From: Paenimyroides tangerinum
GTDB lineage: Bacteria > Bacteroidota > Bacteroidia > Flavobacteriales > Flavobacteriaceae
Reading direction: 5' to 3'
DNA length: 64,000 nucleotides
Assembly: GCF_003865405.1 (NCBI RefSeq)
Contig: NZ_RQVQ01000007.1
Location: forward strand, 1 to 64,000
Shown here: positions 26,089 to 34,644 of the stretch, piece by piece
Numbering within the stretch: the first letter of the stretch is position 1
Layout of the letters: every line of letters starts with the position of its first letter
Made by a program: the position numbers and the translations under genes
The notes under the pieces: model-generated
Told to the model about the DNA's origin: nothing
Database searches by the model: none
What the model saw: only the letters and a program-made list of their open reading frames with translations

Positions 26089-26523
26089 ATGAATACAAAA
26101 TTTATACAATCAGTTAGTAGTGTTTTTTTAGGAGTAATAGCATTCTTTTGCATATTGATTCCAGATTTATCGTTGAAATTATTCGAAGTTCCTGTAAAGG
26201 ATTATTCGATTCTTATGATTCAAATTCTAGGAGGTTTATTTTTAGGATTTTCGGTTGCAAATTGGGTATCAAGGACTATTTTAATTGGAGGAATTTACGG
26301 AAGAGCTATTTATATGGGTAACTTAACTCACTTTCTGATTGGTGGAATTGCACTTCTAAATTGGAATATTCGTAATAATTTTCCAACAATAGCATCTTTA
26401 GTTGTGCTAATTGTGTATTTATCGTTTGCTTTTTTATATAGTTTAAATTTAGTTTTAAATCCTAAGGTTTTATGGAGAGATAAGCAACGTTTTGGAGTAC
26501 TCACTATTAAGATGAAATCTTAG
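26089..26523 (+). CDS. Four-helix membrane protein of unknown function
   Basis: 144 residues with hydrophobic segments at ~9-30, ~40-60 (ILMIQILGGLFLGFSVANW), ~75-95 and ~100-128 (IASLVVLIVYLSFAFLYSL). The short ends are charged. No family recognised. It is a single gene with a putative operator at 25986-26001 and a terminator at 26607. Confidence 0.75.
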   Translation: MNTKFIQSVSSVFLGVIAFFCILIPDLSLKLFEVPVKDYSILMIQILGGLFLGFSVANWVSRTILIGGIYGRAIYMGNLTHFLIGGIALLNWNIRNNFPTIASLVVLIVYLSFAFLYSLNLVLNPKVLWRDKQRFGVLTIKMKS

Positions 26524-26606
26524 TTGTATTTATCTTTAGTTTTGTCACATTTTATATAATTTTTTTTGAATTTTTATTGCAAAGTTTACAACAAACAAAT
26601 CCCTTG

Positions 26607-26641
26607 AAAATCCGTTTCGTTAATGAAGCGGATTTTTGCTT
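26607..26641 (+). terminator. Terminator-like hairpin
   Basis: AAAATCCGTTTC pairs with GAAGCGGATTTT (one wobble) around GTTAAT and is followed by T-rich sequence. Confidence 0.7.
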
Positions 26642-26705
26642 TTTTAAATGGAACGATTTTTGTTAATTTTTTCATTAATATTTTCCAACCATTAAAAATC
26701 AAATT

Positions 26706-27440
26706 ATGAAAAACTTTATTTACTTAGCAACCTTCTTTTGCTTGTCAAGCTTTATGAGTGCACAGATTTTTGAATTAGAAAAAAAACCGAATTGGACTAA
26801 ATATAAATCTATTATAAAATCAAAACCTTATCAAAACGGAAATGGATGGAAATATATTTATGATTTGAATGATGGAACAATTGATAAATTGAAAACGTAT
26901 TATGGAACAGAATTACGTGCAGAATATGAACTTACTTTCGATAAAAATCAAAATTTAGAACGTCTTAATAATATATCCAATTTGGAAAATCAATTTGTGG
27001 AATACAATCTAAAATATAACGATTTAGGTTTGAAAATTGAAGATAAGGAAACAAAATATTTTTATGATAATGCAAATAGATTAACGAAAAGTTTTTCAAA
27101 AGAGTTTGAAGAAAGTAAGGGTAAAAAAGGTTGGTCTGAAAAGTATTTTTATAATGATTTAGGAGATTTAATTCGTTTAGAGAAAACGACTTTCATTAAA
27201 GATAAATCTCAAGTTGATATAGAAAATTATATTTATGATGATTGTAAAAATACGATTCAAATAAATAGAAGTTCAATGCCTGAAAGAGTTTATCCTATTG
27301 TAATTATTGGTGGAGAATTAAAAAATGAAGTTGATTTTTATGAATATGAATACAATGAAGATTGCATTTGGACAAAAAAATATAAGCAAATTGATGGAGT
27401 AAAAAAGCTAATTTGGGAAAGAGAATTAGTTGAATTATAA
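26706..27440 (+). CDS. Secreted YD-repeat-like hypothetical protein
   Basis: 244 residues. Signal peptide (MKNFIYLATFFCLSSFMSAQ) and a series of Y-N-D-L-G / Y-F-Y-D-N-A-N-R-L-T / Y-F-Y-N-D-L-G-D-L-I-R-L segments that resemble RHS/YD-type beta repeats. It is probably a periplasmic or surface beta-strand protein. Function unknown. It is followed at once by a perfect bidirectional terminator. Confidence 0.75.
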   Translation: MKNFIYLATFFCLSSFMSAQIFELEKKPNWTKYKSIIKSKPYQNGNGWKYIYDLNDGTIDKLKTYYGTELRAEYELTFDKNQNLERLNNISNLENQFVEYNLKYNDLGLKIEDKETKYFYDNANRLTKSFSKEFEESKGKKGWSEKYFYNDLGDLIRLEKTTFIKDKSQVDIENYIYDDCKNTIQINRSSMPERVYPIVIIGGELKNEVDFYEYEYNEDCIWTKKYKQIDGVKKLIWERELVEL

Positions 27441-27442
27441 AA

Positions 27443-27477
27443 AAATCCGTTTCGAATTCGAAACGGATTTTTTTTTA
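27443..27477. terminator. Bidirectional terminator
   Basis: AAATCCGTTTCG and CGAAACGGATTT form a perfect 12-bp stem around AATT with flanking A and T runs, between convergent genes. Confidence 0.85.
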
Positions 27478-28530
27478 TTTTACAATCAACTTTTTAGCAG
27501 TTGATTTGTTATCAGATTTAAGTGTGATAATATAAAAACCTGTATTTAAATTGTTAATTTCAAATTCATTGTTTTCAAATTGAGGATTCGTAATTTGTTG
27601 AATTAATTTTCCATCAATTGAATGAATTGTAATTGTATTAACTATTTCAGAAGTTTGAACATAAACTTTGTTTTCAGAAGTTGGGTTTGGATAAATTCCA
27701 AATTCAATTTTGTTGAAATCATCATTAGATAAAAGAAGTCCCCATTTTTCTTCAGCAACAGGTCCGCCCCAAATTTTAGTTGCCAAATATGGATTGTCAA
27801 TAAATGGATTTCTATTTCCTTGACCAGCACTATTTGATGCGTTACCTAAATAAGTATTTCTTTGAATTTCAATTTGAGAAACAGGATCTTCTACATTCCA
27901 TTGCAAAAATAAACCAATCATTTGATCGAAAGAGCTTGAAACTGTTCCGACAGCAACATTTGTTGGAATACATTGAGTTGGGTATCTTAAATACATATAC
28001 ATCATCATACGCGCAACATCGCCTTTCCATTCATCACCTGGATACCAATTTGAACCAGAGCTTCCAGAATTTCCAGAACCTGATGCAAATTTTTTATTAC
28101 CTCTATCACCATTTAATTGAACATCTGAAGATCTTAAATGATGTGCATCTGAATTTGCTGCTGATTGCTCTAAATTTGGTGTCCCAAGAGATCTTGCATA
28201 AACGTGTTCTCTATTCCAATCTCCGTTTGAACCCCCATTGTCGTTTTTTGCACGAACTCGAGAATATTTGCCAGAAGTAACTCCCGTATGTCCATAAATC
28301 AACATGACTTGATTTGAGTTTGTAGGATTTAAATCTGTTACTTTAAGCGCTGTCCAAACTTGTTCGTAACTAATCTGATCGACATGCGTACTTGTGATTT
28401 TTGCTGCTAAAGCATTTTTTAAAGGTTGACCATTTAATTCAAAATCAATTCCATTATAATAAGCTTGAGGTTGAGCGAAACCTACAATTGAAGCGAAAAA
28501 TAATGTAAATCCAGAGATAATTTTTTTCAT
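27475..28530 (-). CDS. Endonuclease I-family secreted nuclease with T9SS sorting domain
   Basis: 351 residues. Signal peptide (1-19). Residues ~60-240 are the endonuclease I fold: N-R-E-H-V-Y-A-R-S (the H is the expected general base; the usual W-P after it is replaced by Y-A), DAHHLRSSDVQLNGDRGN with the metal-site residues, and GDVARMMMYMYLRYP. The C-terminal ~75 residues are a type A sorting domain (G-I-Y-P-N-P-T-S ... GFYIITLKSDNKS ... KLIVK). It probably degrades extracellular DNA or RNA for nutrients. Its gene ends 12 bases after the upstream RsmB-like gene starts its own stop region, so they may be co-transcribed. Confidence 0.93.
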   Translation of the reverse strand: MKKIISGFTLFFASIVGFAQPQAYYNGIDFELNGQPLKNALAAKITSTHVDQISYEQVWTALKVTDLNPTNSNQVMLIYGHTGVTSGKYSRVRAKNDNGGSNGDWNREHVYARSLGTPNLEQSAANSDAHHLRSSDVQLNGDRGNKKFASGSGNSGSSGSNWYPGDEWKGDVARMMMYMYLRYPTQCIPTNVAVGTVSSSFDQMIGLFLQWNVEDPVSQIEIQRNTYLGNASNSAGQGNRNPFIDNPYLATKIWGGPVAEEKWGLLLSNDDFNKIEFGIYPNPTSENKVYVQTSEIVNTITIHSIDGKLIQQITNPQFENNEFEINNLNTGFYIITLKSDNKSTAKKLIVK

Positions 28531-28542
28531 AGTAACAATTTT

Positions 28543-29757
28543 TTATTTCTTTCTTTCTAGTAAAGCCATGTAGAAACCGTCAAATCCAGAATCTTTAGCT
28601 AATACTTTTTCATCTTTTATAAATTCGAAATTTTGACCAAATTCTGTTTTTAAGAATTTTTCTATTTGTTCTTGATTTTCAGAAGGTAAAACAGAGCAAG
28701 TTGCATAAACCAATTTTCCGCCAACTTTTACCATTTTAGAATAGTTTGCTAAAACTTCCTCTTGGGTTTTTTTGATGTTGTCGATAAATTCTGGTTGCAA
28801 TTTCCATTTGCTATCTGGGTTTCTTTTCAAAACACCTAAACCGCTACAAGGTGCGTCAATCAATACACGATCAGCTTTGTCATGTAATTTTTTAATCACT
28901 TTTGTAGTGTCAATAATTCGATATTCAATATTGAAAGCAGCATTACGTTTTGCTCTAATTTTAAGCTGACGTTGTTTACTTTCGTATAAATCCATCGCAA
29001 TAATTTGACCTTTGTTTTCCATCAAAGATGCAATGTGTAACGTTTTTCCTCCAGCTCCAGCACAAGCATCAACCACGCGCATTCCTGGTTTTACATCTAA
29101 AAAGAAAGCAACTTTTTGAGAAGAAGCATCTTGAACTTCAAACAAACCTTCTTTGAATAAATCGGTCATGAAAACATTTGCACGTTCACGTAAGATTAAA
29201 GCATCTTCGTAATCATTGTGGAAATCCGTTTCAATATTCAAATCCATCAATTGCGCACGAAGTTTTTCTTTAGTTGTTTTTAAACGATTCACACGTAAAA
29301 CAACCTTTGCTTGCTGGTTTTGAGCTTTTAATTCTTGTGACCATATTTCTGATCCTAATTCTTTTTCACCCAATTCGTCCATCCAATCAGGGATAGATTC
29401 TTTGACTCTTCTATTCTTAGATAATTCGTCAAAACGTCCTTTGATTTTTCTTTCAGGAGTTCCTTCAAAATATTTCCAATCAGGTAATTTAATTCCTCTC
29501 AAAACTGCCCAAACAGCAAACATCTTCCAAATGTCATCTCGGTCATAATTGTCTTTTACTTCTGCAATTTCTGCATAAAGTCTTTTCCAACGAACCATTT
29601 CATATATCGTTTCTGCAACGAATTTTCTATCGCTGCTTCCCCATCTTTTATCTTTTTTTAGTGCGCGAGCAACTACTTTATCTGCATATTCTCCTTCGTT
29701 AAAAATCGCCATAAGCGAATCGATAACGGTAAATACTAAATTTCTATGTAATCTCAT
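28543..29757 (-). CDS. RsmB/NOP-family RNA cytosine methyltransferase
   Basis: 404 residues from the ATG at 29757; an in-frame TTG at 29778 lies within the predicted promoter box. The N-terminal NusB-like helical region (~1-130) is followed by a SAM domain: DACAGAGGKTLHIASLM, DLYESKQRQLKIRAKR, the cysteine motif DAPCSGLGVLKRNPDSKW, and YATCSVLPSENQEQ, which supplies the catalytic Cys. The family makes m5C in rRNA or tRNA; the exact target is not decidable from sequence. The downstream endonuclease gene is on the same strand, 12 bases after its stop. Confidence 0.92.
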   Translation of the reverse strand: MRLHRNLVFTVIDSLMAIFNEGEYADKVVARALKKDKRWGSSDRKFVAETIYEMVRWKRLYAEIAEVKDNYDRDDIWKMFAVWAVLRGIKLPDWKYFEGTPERKIKGRFDELSKNRRVKESIPDWMDELGEKELGSEIWSQELKAQNQQAKVVLRVNRLKTTKEKLRAQLMDLNIETDFHNDYEDALILRERANVFMTDLFKEGLFEVQDASSQKVAFFLDVKPGMRVVDACAGAGGKTLHIASLMENKGQIIAMDLYESKQRQLKIRAKRNAAFNIEYRIIDTTKVIKKLHDKADRVLIDAPCSGLGVLKRNPDSKWKLQPEFIDNIKKTQEEVLANYSKMVKVGGKLVYATCSVLPSENQEQIEKFLKTEFGQNFEFIKDEKVLAKDSGFDGFYMALLERKK

Positions 29758-29775
29758 TCTTGTTAAATCAGTCAG

Positions 29776-29783
29776 CAAAGATA
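29776..29783 (-). promoter_or_regulatory. Promoter box of the RsmB-like gene
   Basis: TATCTTTG on the minus strand, followed by C, ends 18 bases before the ATG at 29757. Confidence 0.55.
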
Positions 29784-29861
29784 AATCATTATTATGTTAA
29801 TTTAAAGTTATTTGATTTGATATTGAATCTAATAATATTTTTTTTTCAATCACATAAAGTT

Positions 29862-29869
29862 TAATTTTG
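29862..29869 (+). promoter_or_regulatory. Promoter box of the HAD gene
   Basis: TAATTTTG followed by CACAAA, 17 bases before the ATG at 29887. Confidence 0.55.
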
Positions 29870-29886
29870 CACAAACAATACAACTC

Positions 29887-30543
29887 ATGATTAAAACGGT
29901 AATTTTCGATATGGATGGTGTAATCGTTGATACGGAACCAGTTCATAAATATGCCTATTTTAAACATTTCCAAGAATTAGGAATTGATGTTTCTGAAGAG
30001 CTTTATGCTACGTTTACAGGAAATTCTACTAGAAATGTTTTTCAAAAACTTAAAGATCAATTTCAATTGAATCAAGAAGTTGAAGATTTGATTCTTAGAA
30101 AACGTAGTTTATTCAATGATGCATTTGACACTAAACCAGATTTAGAATTAATTTCTGGAGTTTATGATTTAATTGTTGATTTACATAAAAACGAAATCGA
30201 ATTAATTTTAGCTTCATCAGCTTCAAAAGGAACAATTGAACGTGTGTTTAATCGTTTTAAATTGAATGATTTTTTCTCACATAAAGTAAGTGGAGAAGAT
30301 TTTCCAAAATCAAAACCAGATCCAACTATTTTTATTCATGCAGCTTCTTTGTCTAAAAATTCAAAAGAAGAATGTATCGTAATTGAAGATAGTACAAACG
30401 GAGTAAAAGCTGCTGTTGGAGCCGGAATTTATTGTTTGGGTTATAATAGCGAAAATTCAAAACTTCAAAATTTAGAAGGAGCAAGTGTTTTAGTTAATGA
30501 TTTTAATGAGATAAACGCTTTGTTTATTAAGGAATTGAAATAA
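29887..30543 (+). CDS. HAD-superfamily hydrolase (beta-phosphoglucomutase-like)
   Basis: 218 residues. Motif I D-M-D-G-V-I-V-D-T-E-P (8-18, nucleophile D8), cap domain of the helical C1 type, motif II LASSASKGT, motif III K-S-K-P-D-P, and motif IV IEDSTNGVKAAVGAG. This is subfamily IA, acting on sugar or small organic phosphates. The specific substrate is uncertain. Single gene with its own promoter and terminator. Confidence 0.93.
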   Translation: MIKTVIFDMDGVIVDTEPVHKYAYFKHFQELGIDVSEELYATFTGNSTRNVFQKLKDQFQLNQEVEDLILRKRSLFNDAFDTKPDLELISGVYDLIVDLHKNEIELILASSASKGTIERVFNRFKLNDFFSHKVSGEDFPKSKPDPTIFIHAASLSKNSKEECIVIEDSTNGVKAAVGAGIYCLGYNSENSKLQNLEGASVLVNDFNEINALFIKELK

Positions 30544-30560
30544 GATATTTATATTAAAAT

Positions 30561-30594
30561 TTAAGCCAGTTGATTTATTTCAGCTGGCTTTTTT
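30561..30594. terminator. Bidirectional terminator
   Basis: AAGCCAGTTGA pairs with TCAGCTGGCTT (one wobble) around TTTATT, then a T run, between convergent genes. Confidence 0.75.
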
Positions 30595-30596
30595 GT

Positions 30597-30860
30597 TTAT
30601 CTCGGAGTTGCTTTAAATTTTATTTTCTTTACAATCTCTTCCAATTTTCTTTCGTTTAAAAATTCATGTTTTAATTCAGAAGAAATAATTTCAATATATA
30701 GAAAATTCAATAATCGTCCTTTTATATATTCTCCGTTTTCTAGTTTTTCTAACAAAGTTTGATACGTGATTTCTTTGTTTGATTCAATCAAACTTGTGTT
30801 ATTAAGATTGTATTTTAGAATTTGAATCAGAATTTGAGTTTCTTCAATATTAAATTTCAT
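30597..30860 (-). CDS. Small hypothetical protein
   Basis: 87 residues, soluble, mostly helical (ILIQILKYNLNNTSLI; LEKLENGEYIKGRLLNFLYIEI). No family recognised. Supported by a TAATTTTG promoter box 16 bases before its ATG and by a terminator at its 3' end. Confidence 0.6.
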   Translation of the reverse strand: MKFNIEETQILIQILKYNLNNTSLIESNKEITYQTLLEKLENGEYIKGRLLNFLYIEIISSELKHEFLNERKLEEIVKKIKFKATPR

Positions 30861-30876
30861 TTTAATTTTTTATTCA

Positions 30877-30884
30877 AAATTAAA
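30877..30884 (-). promoter_or_regulatory. Promoter box of the 87-residue gene
   Basis: TAATTTTG on the minus strand; a TTTC on the minus strand (complement of 30903-30906), 18 nt upstream, is a candidate for the upstream element. Confidence 0.45.
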
Positions 30885-30970
30885 TTTTAAATTCCAATAT
30901 CAGAAAAAAAATAATATATTCACAAAATCGTTTAAAATAATAACTTTTATTAATCTTTAATTCAGTTTTA

Positions 30971-32215
30971 ATGAAAAATAAATACTTTTTATTCTTGTTG
31001 TTTGGTGCTTTATTAGTTAATGCACAAACAACAAAAAAAGTTTTATTCTTAGGTAATAGTTATACACAATATAATAATTTGCCGAGTTTAGTTGCTCAAT
31101 CTGCTACTTCAACTAATGATGTTTTAATTCATGATAGCAATCTAATTGGAGGATACAGTTTGCAACAACATGCAACAAATCAGACAAGTTTAACAAAAAT
31201 CAACGGTAATCAATGGGATTATGTGGTTTTACAAGATCAAAGTCAAAGACCTGCCTTTCCAATTAATTATGTAAATAATAATGTTTTTCCGTATGCAATT
31301 CAGATAACTAATCTTATCAAACAAAATTATGCGTGTTCAGTTCCGTTGTTTTATACAACTTGGGGAAAGAAAAACGGAGATCCACAAATTTGTCAAAACG
31401 GTCAATGTACGTATGAAGTAATGGATAATTTGTTGCAGCAACGTTATCGTACCATGGCAGAAACAAACAAAGGTGTAATTTCGCCAGTTTCTCAAGTTTG
31501 GCGATATATCAGAGAAAATCATCCTACGATAGAATTGTATGATTCAGATAACTCGCATCCGTCTTTAGCGGGTTCAATGGCGGCTGCTTATACTTTTTAT
31601 ACCGTTATTTATAGAAAAGATCCAACATTAATAACTTTTAATTCTACATTAAATACGGCTACAGCAACTACAATAAAAAATGCGGTAAAAAATGTTGTGT
31701 TTAATAATTTAGAAAATTATTTTGTTGATTTAAATGATAATTTTGCAAACTTTAATTCGAATTTGATTTCAGGAACTAATTATCAATTTAATAATACAAC
31801 TGCAAATGCTACAAATATTGTTTGGAATTTTGGTAATGGTTCTACTTCTAATCAGCAAAATCCAACACATAATTTTACTAATGCTGGAAGTTATAATGTT
31901 TCCTTGACATTAACTGTTTGCGGAAAGTCTTACACTAAAACCAAAGAAATTTCTATAACTAGTTTGTCCAACGAATCTTTTATTAAGGAACAAATTAATT
32001 TATATCCAAATCCAAGTTCAGATTTTCTGAATATTTCGGTTTCTGATTTCGATAAAATTGAAATTTTTGATATGTTAGGTAAACGAATTTTGCCAAAATA
32101 TCAATCAACCGAAAACGGAACTCAAATTGATATTCAGTATTTAGCAAAAGGAAATTATATTTTACAGATTTCAAAAGGCAATACAACAGAAGGTTTAAAA
32201 TTTATTAAAGAATAA
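30971..32215 (+). CDS. SGNH/GDSL hydrolase with PKD and T9SS domains
   Basis: 414 residues. Signal peptide (MKNKYFLFLLFGALLVNAQ). SGNH hydrolase domain ~22-230: block I F-L-G-N-S-Y-T (nucleophile Ser in GNS), WDYVVLQDQS (block III region), and block V D-S-D-N-S-H-P-S with the catalytic Asp/His. A short PKD domain lies ~245-330 (IVWNFGNGSTSNQQNPTHNF). The C-terminal ~75 residues are a type A sorting domain, 58 residues of which are identical to the next gene's. It is likely a secreted carbohydrate or lipid esterase; the substrate is unknown. Confidence 0.92.
   Translation: MKNKYFLFLLFGALLVNAQTTKKVLFLGNSYTQYNNLPSLVAQSATSTNDVLIHDSNLIGGYSLQQHATNQTSLTKINGNQWDYVVLQDQSQRPAFPINYVNNNVFPYAIQITNLIKQNYACSVPLFYTTWGKKNGDPQICQNGQCTYEVMDNLLQQRYRTMAETNKGVISPVSQVWRYIRENHPTIELYDSDNSHPSLAGSMAAAYTFYTVIYRKDPTLITFNSTLNTATATTIKNAVKNVVFNNLENYFVDLNDNFANFNSNLISGTNYQFNNTTANATNIVWNFGNGSTSNQQNPTHNFTNAGSYNVSLTLTVCGKSYTKTKEISITSLSNESFIKEQINLYPNPSSDFLNISVSDFDKIEIFDMLGKRILPKYQSTENGTQIDIQYLAKGNYILQISKGNTTEGLKFIKE
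32003..32177 (+). repeat. Near-identical sorting-domain segment, copy 1
   Basis: 175 bp inside the GDSL hydrolase gene that match 32789-32963 with five differences by hand count, all at synonymous third codon positions. Confidence 0.9.
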
Positions 32216-32221
32216 TATAGC

Positions 32222-32258
32222 AAAGCAAACATTTGATTTTATAATGTTTGCTTTTTTT
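32222..32258 (+). terminator. Terminator of the GDSL gene
   Basis: AAGCAAACATT pairs with AATGTTTGCTT around a short A/T loop and is followed by a T run. Confidence 0.75.
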
Positions 32259-32275
32259 GTATTTTAGAGAATTAA

Positions 32276-33001
32276 ATGAAAATTGTTATGAAAAAAATAT
32301 TTATTCTCTTTGCATTAATAAGCTCTTTTGGAACTTATGCACAAACCAATCAGCAAACTTTAATTAATACTGTTTGGTTTTTAGCTAAAATTGAAGTAGA
32401 TGATGAAATGATTTTTCCACCATTTGAAGAATCAACTGAATATTCTTCTTTTCAACATTTTCAAAACGACGGAAATATTAGTTTTTCTCAAGGTCAATGT
32501 ATGAATGGAGCAGGTGGTTTTTATGCGTTTTTAAATGAAAACACATTACATATTTCACAATTTGCAGTCACGGCAATGATGTGTCCAAATCTCGATTTAG
32601 AAATCTTTTTCGCAACTTTAAATACGCATGTTTTTTGGAATAATATGGAATTTGATTTTCAATATACGATTACATCCGAAAATGATTTGTTGCAATTAAC
32701 GTTAATAGGAGCAAACGGAAACAAAGCTTTTTATTATAATAATGCTACTGCAAATACAAAATCATTTAACGGAGAATTATCGAAAATTTATCCAAATCCA
32801 AGTTCAGATTTTCTGAATATTTCGGTTTCTGATTTTGATAAAATTGAGATTTTTGATATGTTAGGAAAACGAATCTTACCAAAATATCAATCAACCGAAA
32901 ACGGAACTCAAATTGATATTCAGTATTTAGCAAAAGGAAATTATATTTTACAGATTTCAAAAGATAATCAAACGGAAAATATTAAGTTTATTAAAGAATA
33001 A
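32276..33001 (+). CDS. Small secreted protein (META-like) with T9SS sorting domain
   Basis: 241 residues (an ATG at 32288 is an equally good start). Signal peptide to ~residue 23. The ~140-residue middle (NTVWFLAKIEVDDE, FQNDGNISFSQGQCMNGAGG, FAVTAMMCPNLDLEIFF) recalls META/HslJ-type folds, with a typical T-x-x-x-C pattern, but this is only a resemblance. The C-terminal 75 residues are the sorting domain shared almost exactly with the upstream GDSL gene. It is likely exported to the surface; function unknown. Confidence 0.88.
   Translation: MKIVMKKIFILFALISSFGTYAQTNQQTLINTVWFLAKIEVDDEMIFPPFEESTEYSSFQHFQNDGNISFSQGQCMNGAGGFYAFLNENTLHISQFAVTAMMCPNLDLEIFFATLNTHVFWNNMEFDFQYTITSENDLLQLTLIGANGNKAFYYNNATANTKSFNGELSKIYPNPSSDFLNISVSDFDKIEIFDMLGKRILPKYQSTENGTQIDIQYLAKGNYILQISKDNQTENIKFIKE
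32789..32963 (+). repeat. Near-identical sorting-domain segment, copy 2
   Basis: 175 bp matching 32003-32177. Flanking coding sequence on both sides is unrelated, so the identity stops at the edges of the sorting domain. Confidence 0.9.
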
Positions 33002-33043
33002 AAATATTTCTAATTTTTAAAGGTTGATTTAAAATTTATAAAA

Positions 33044-33074
33044 AAAATAACCTCGAAAAAATCGAGGTTATTTT
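33044..33074. terminator. Bidirectional terminator
   Basis: AATAACCTCGA pairs with TCGAGGTTATT around an A-rich loop, between convergent genes. Confidence 0.75.
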
Positions 33075-33099
33075 ATGAGATTCAGTTATTTCTAACCTA

Positions 33100-34548
33100 C
33101 TAATAGTAAACGTAACGTCTAACTTTTGCAATGTGTTTTGCTAAACGAATTACTTGGTGCGAATATCCATATTCGTTATCGTACCAAATGTAAAGGACGA
33201 TACTTTTTCCATCTTTAGAAACCAAAGTTGCGTGGCTGTCATAGATTGATGGAGTAGAAGTTCCAACGATATCTGAAGATACTAATTCGTTATTGATTGA
33301 ATATTTGATTTGCTCAACAAGTTCACCTTGTAATGAGTGTTTTTTCATGATTTGGTTGATTTCTTCAACTGAAGTTTCTCTACCAACTTCTAAATTTAAA
33401 ACCACTAATGAACCGTTTGGTACAGGAACACGAATCGCATTCGAAGTTAATTTTCCAGCTAAAGAAGGTAACGCTTTTGCAACTGCACTTCCAGCTCCTG
33501 TTTCAGTGATAACCATGTTTAATGCAGCAGCTCTACCACGACGGTATTTTTTGTGCATGTTATCAACTAAATTTTGGTCGTTTGTATAAGCGTGAATCGT
33601 TTCTAAATGCCCTTTTACAACACCTAATTCTTCTTCAACAACTGCTAAAACTGGAGTGATTGCGTTTGTTGTACAAGATGCAGCAGACCAAATTGGAGTT
33701 GCGTCAACATCATATTCATTATGATTTACACCATAAACGATGTTTGGTACTCCTTTTCCTGGAGCAGTTAGTAATACTTTAGTTGCACCAACTGATTTTA
33801 AGTGGCGAGATAAAGCAGCTTCGTCTTTGAAAACTCCAGTGTTGTCAATAACTAAAGCATCATTGATTCCGTATTTTGTATAATCGATATCTTCTGGTTG
33901 AGCAGCAGAAATCATTTTAACGCTTGTTCCATTGATGATTAAAGCTTCGTTTTCGATGTCAGCAGTAACTGAACCTTCGAAATCTCCGTGAATTGAATCA
34001 TAACGTAATAAAGAAGCGCGTTTCTCTAATGATTCAGCTGTGTTTTTATCACGAGTTACAACAGCTTTTAAACGTAATTGCTGTCCTTTTCCTGCTTTTG
34101 AAATCAATTCTCTAGCAACTAAACGTCCAATACGACCAAAACCATATAAAACTACGTCTTTAGGTTTGATTTCAGTTGTATCTTTAGCGTCTTTTAATTT
34201 TGCAACTACAAATGCTTTTGCATCATTGTATTTGTCATCCTCTAAATGATATTCGTAAGTTAATTTTCCGATATCAATACGAGCAGGTGGTAAATCTGTA
34301 GTTAAGATTGCACGAGCAATTTCAACTGTATCAAAAACATTAATTGGTTTTTCAACGAATTTTGCAGCGTATTCATGGTAGTTAATAATATCGCTTACAC
34401 TTCTGTCGATTAATTGATTTCTAAAAAGTACTAATTCAATAGATTTATCGTACCATAAATCGTTCACGATTTTAATGAATTCAACGCAAGCTTTTCTTCT
34501 GTCAGCTTGGAAAGCTAATTCCTTTTCGTATAATTCGTTATTTTCCAT
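33100..34548 (-). CDS. gap: Glyceraldehyde-3-phosphate dehydrogenase, long form
   Basis: 482 residues, about 140 longer than classic GapA because of an N-terminal helical extension (1-130). The Rossmann fold starts at ~131 (V-L-Y-G-F-G-R-I-G-R-L). Catalytic C292 is in A-S-C-T-T-N, with the phosphate-site residues in LETIHAYTNDQNLVD and the C-terminal WYDNEYGYSHQ. It converts glyceraldehyde 3-phosphate to 1,3-bisphosphoglycerate with NAD(P). Long forms of this type occur in Bacteroidota, sometimes beside a second standard GAPDH. Monocistronic, with a TATTTTTG box at 34579-34586. Confidence 0.94.
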   Translation of the reverse strand: MENNELYEKELAFQADRRKACVEFIKIVNDLWYDKSIELVLFRNQLIDRSVSDIINYHEYAAKFVEKPINVFDTVEIARAILTTDLPPARIDIGKLTYEYHLEDDKYNDAKAFVVAKLKDAKDTTEIKPKDVVLYGFGRIGRLVARELISKAGKGQQLRLKAVVTRDKNTAESLEKRASLLRYDSIHGDFEGSVTADIENEALIINGTSVKMISAAQPEDIDYTKYGINDALVIDNTGVFKDEAALSRHLKSVGATKVLLTAPGKGVPNIVYGVNHNEYDVDATPIWSAASCTTNAITPVLAVVEEELGVVKGHLETIHAYTNDQNLVDNMHKKYRRGRAAALNMVITETGAGSAVAKALPSLAGKLTSNAIRVPVPNGSLVVLNLEVGRETSVEEINQIMKKHSLQGELVEQIKYSINNELVSSDIVGTSTPSIYDSHATLVSKDGKSIVLYIWYDNEYGYSHQVIRLAKHIAKVRRYVYY

Positions 34549-34578
34549 AAAGTAATTGTGTTGTTATTTTAAGTCGTG

Positions 34579-34586
34579 CAAAAATA
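34579..34586 (-). promoter_or_regulatory. Promoter box of the GAPDH gene
   Basis: TATTTTTG followed by CACGAC on the minus strand, 30 bases before the ATG at 34548. Confidence 0.5.
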
Positions 34587-34644
34587 TTAAAATTTATGAT
34601 ATATACATAGTATAAAATAAATAAGATTTAATATTTTCTTGCTT

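Noticed and set aside
29758..29778. Alternative upstream TTG starts for RsmB-like, lpxK, acyl-CoA reductase, YkgJ and the kinase
   Set aside because: In several cases the TTG lies within a TAnnTTTG promoter box, and downstream ATGs match the family N-termini better.
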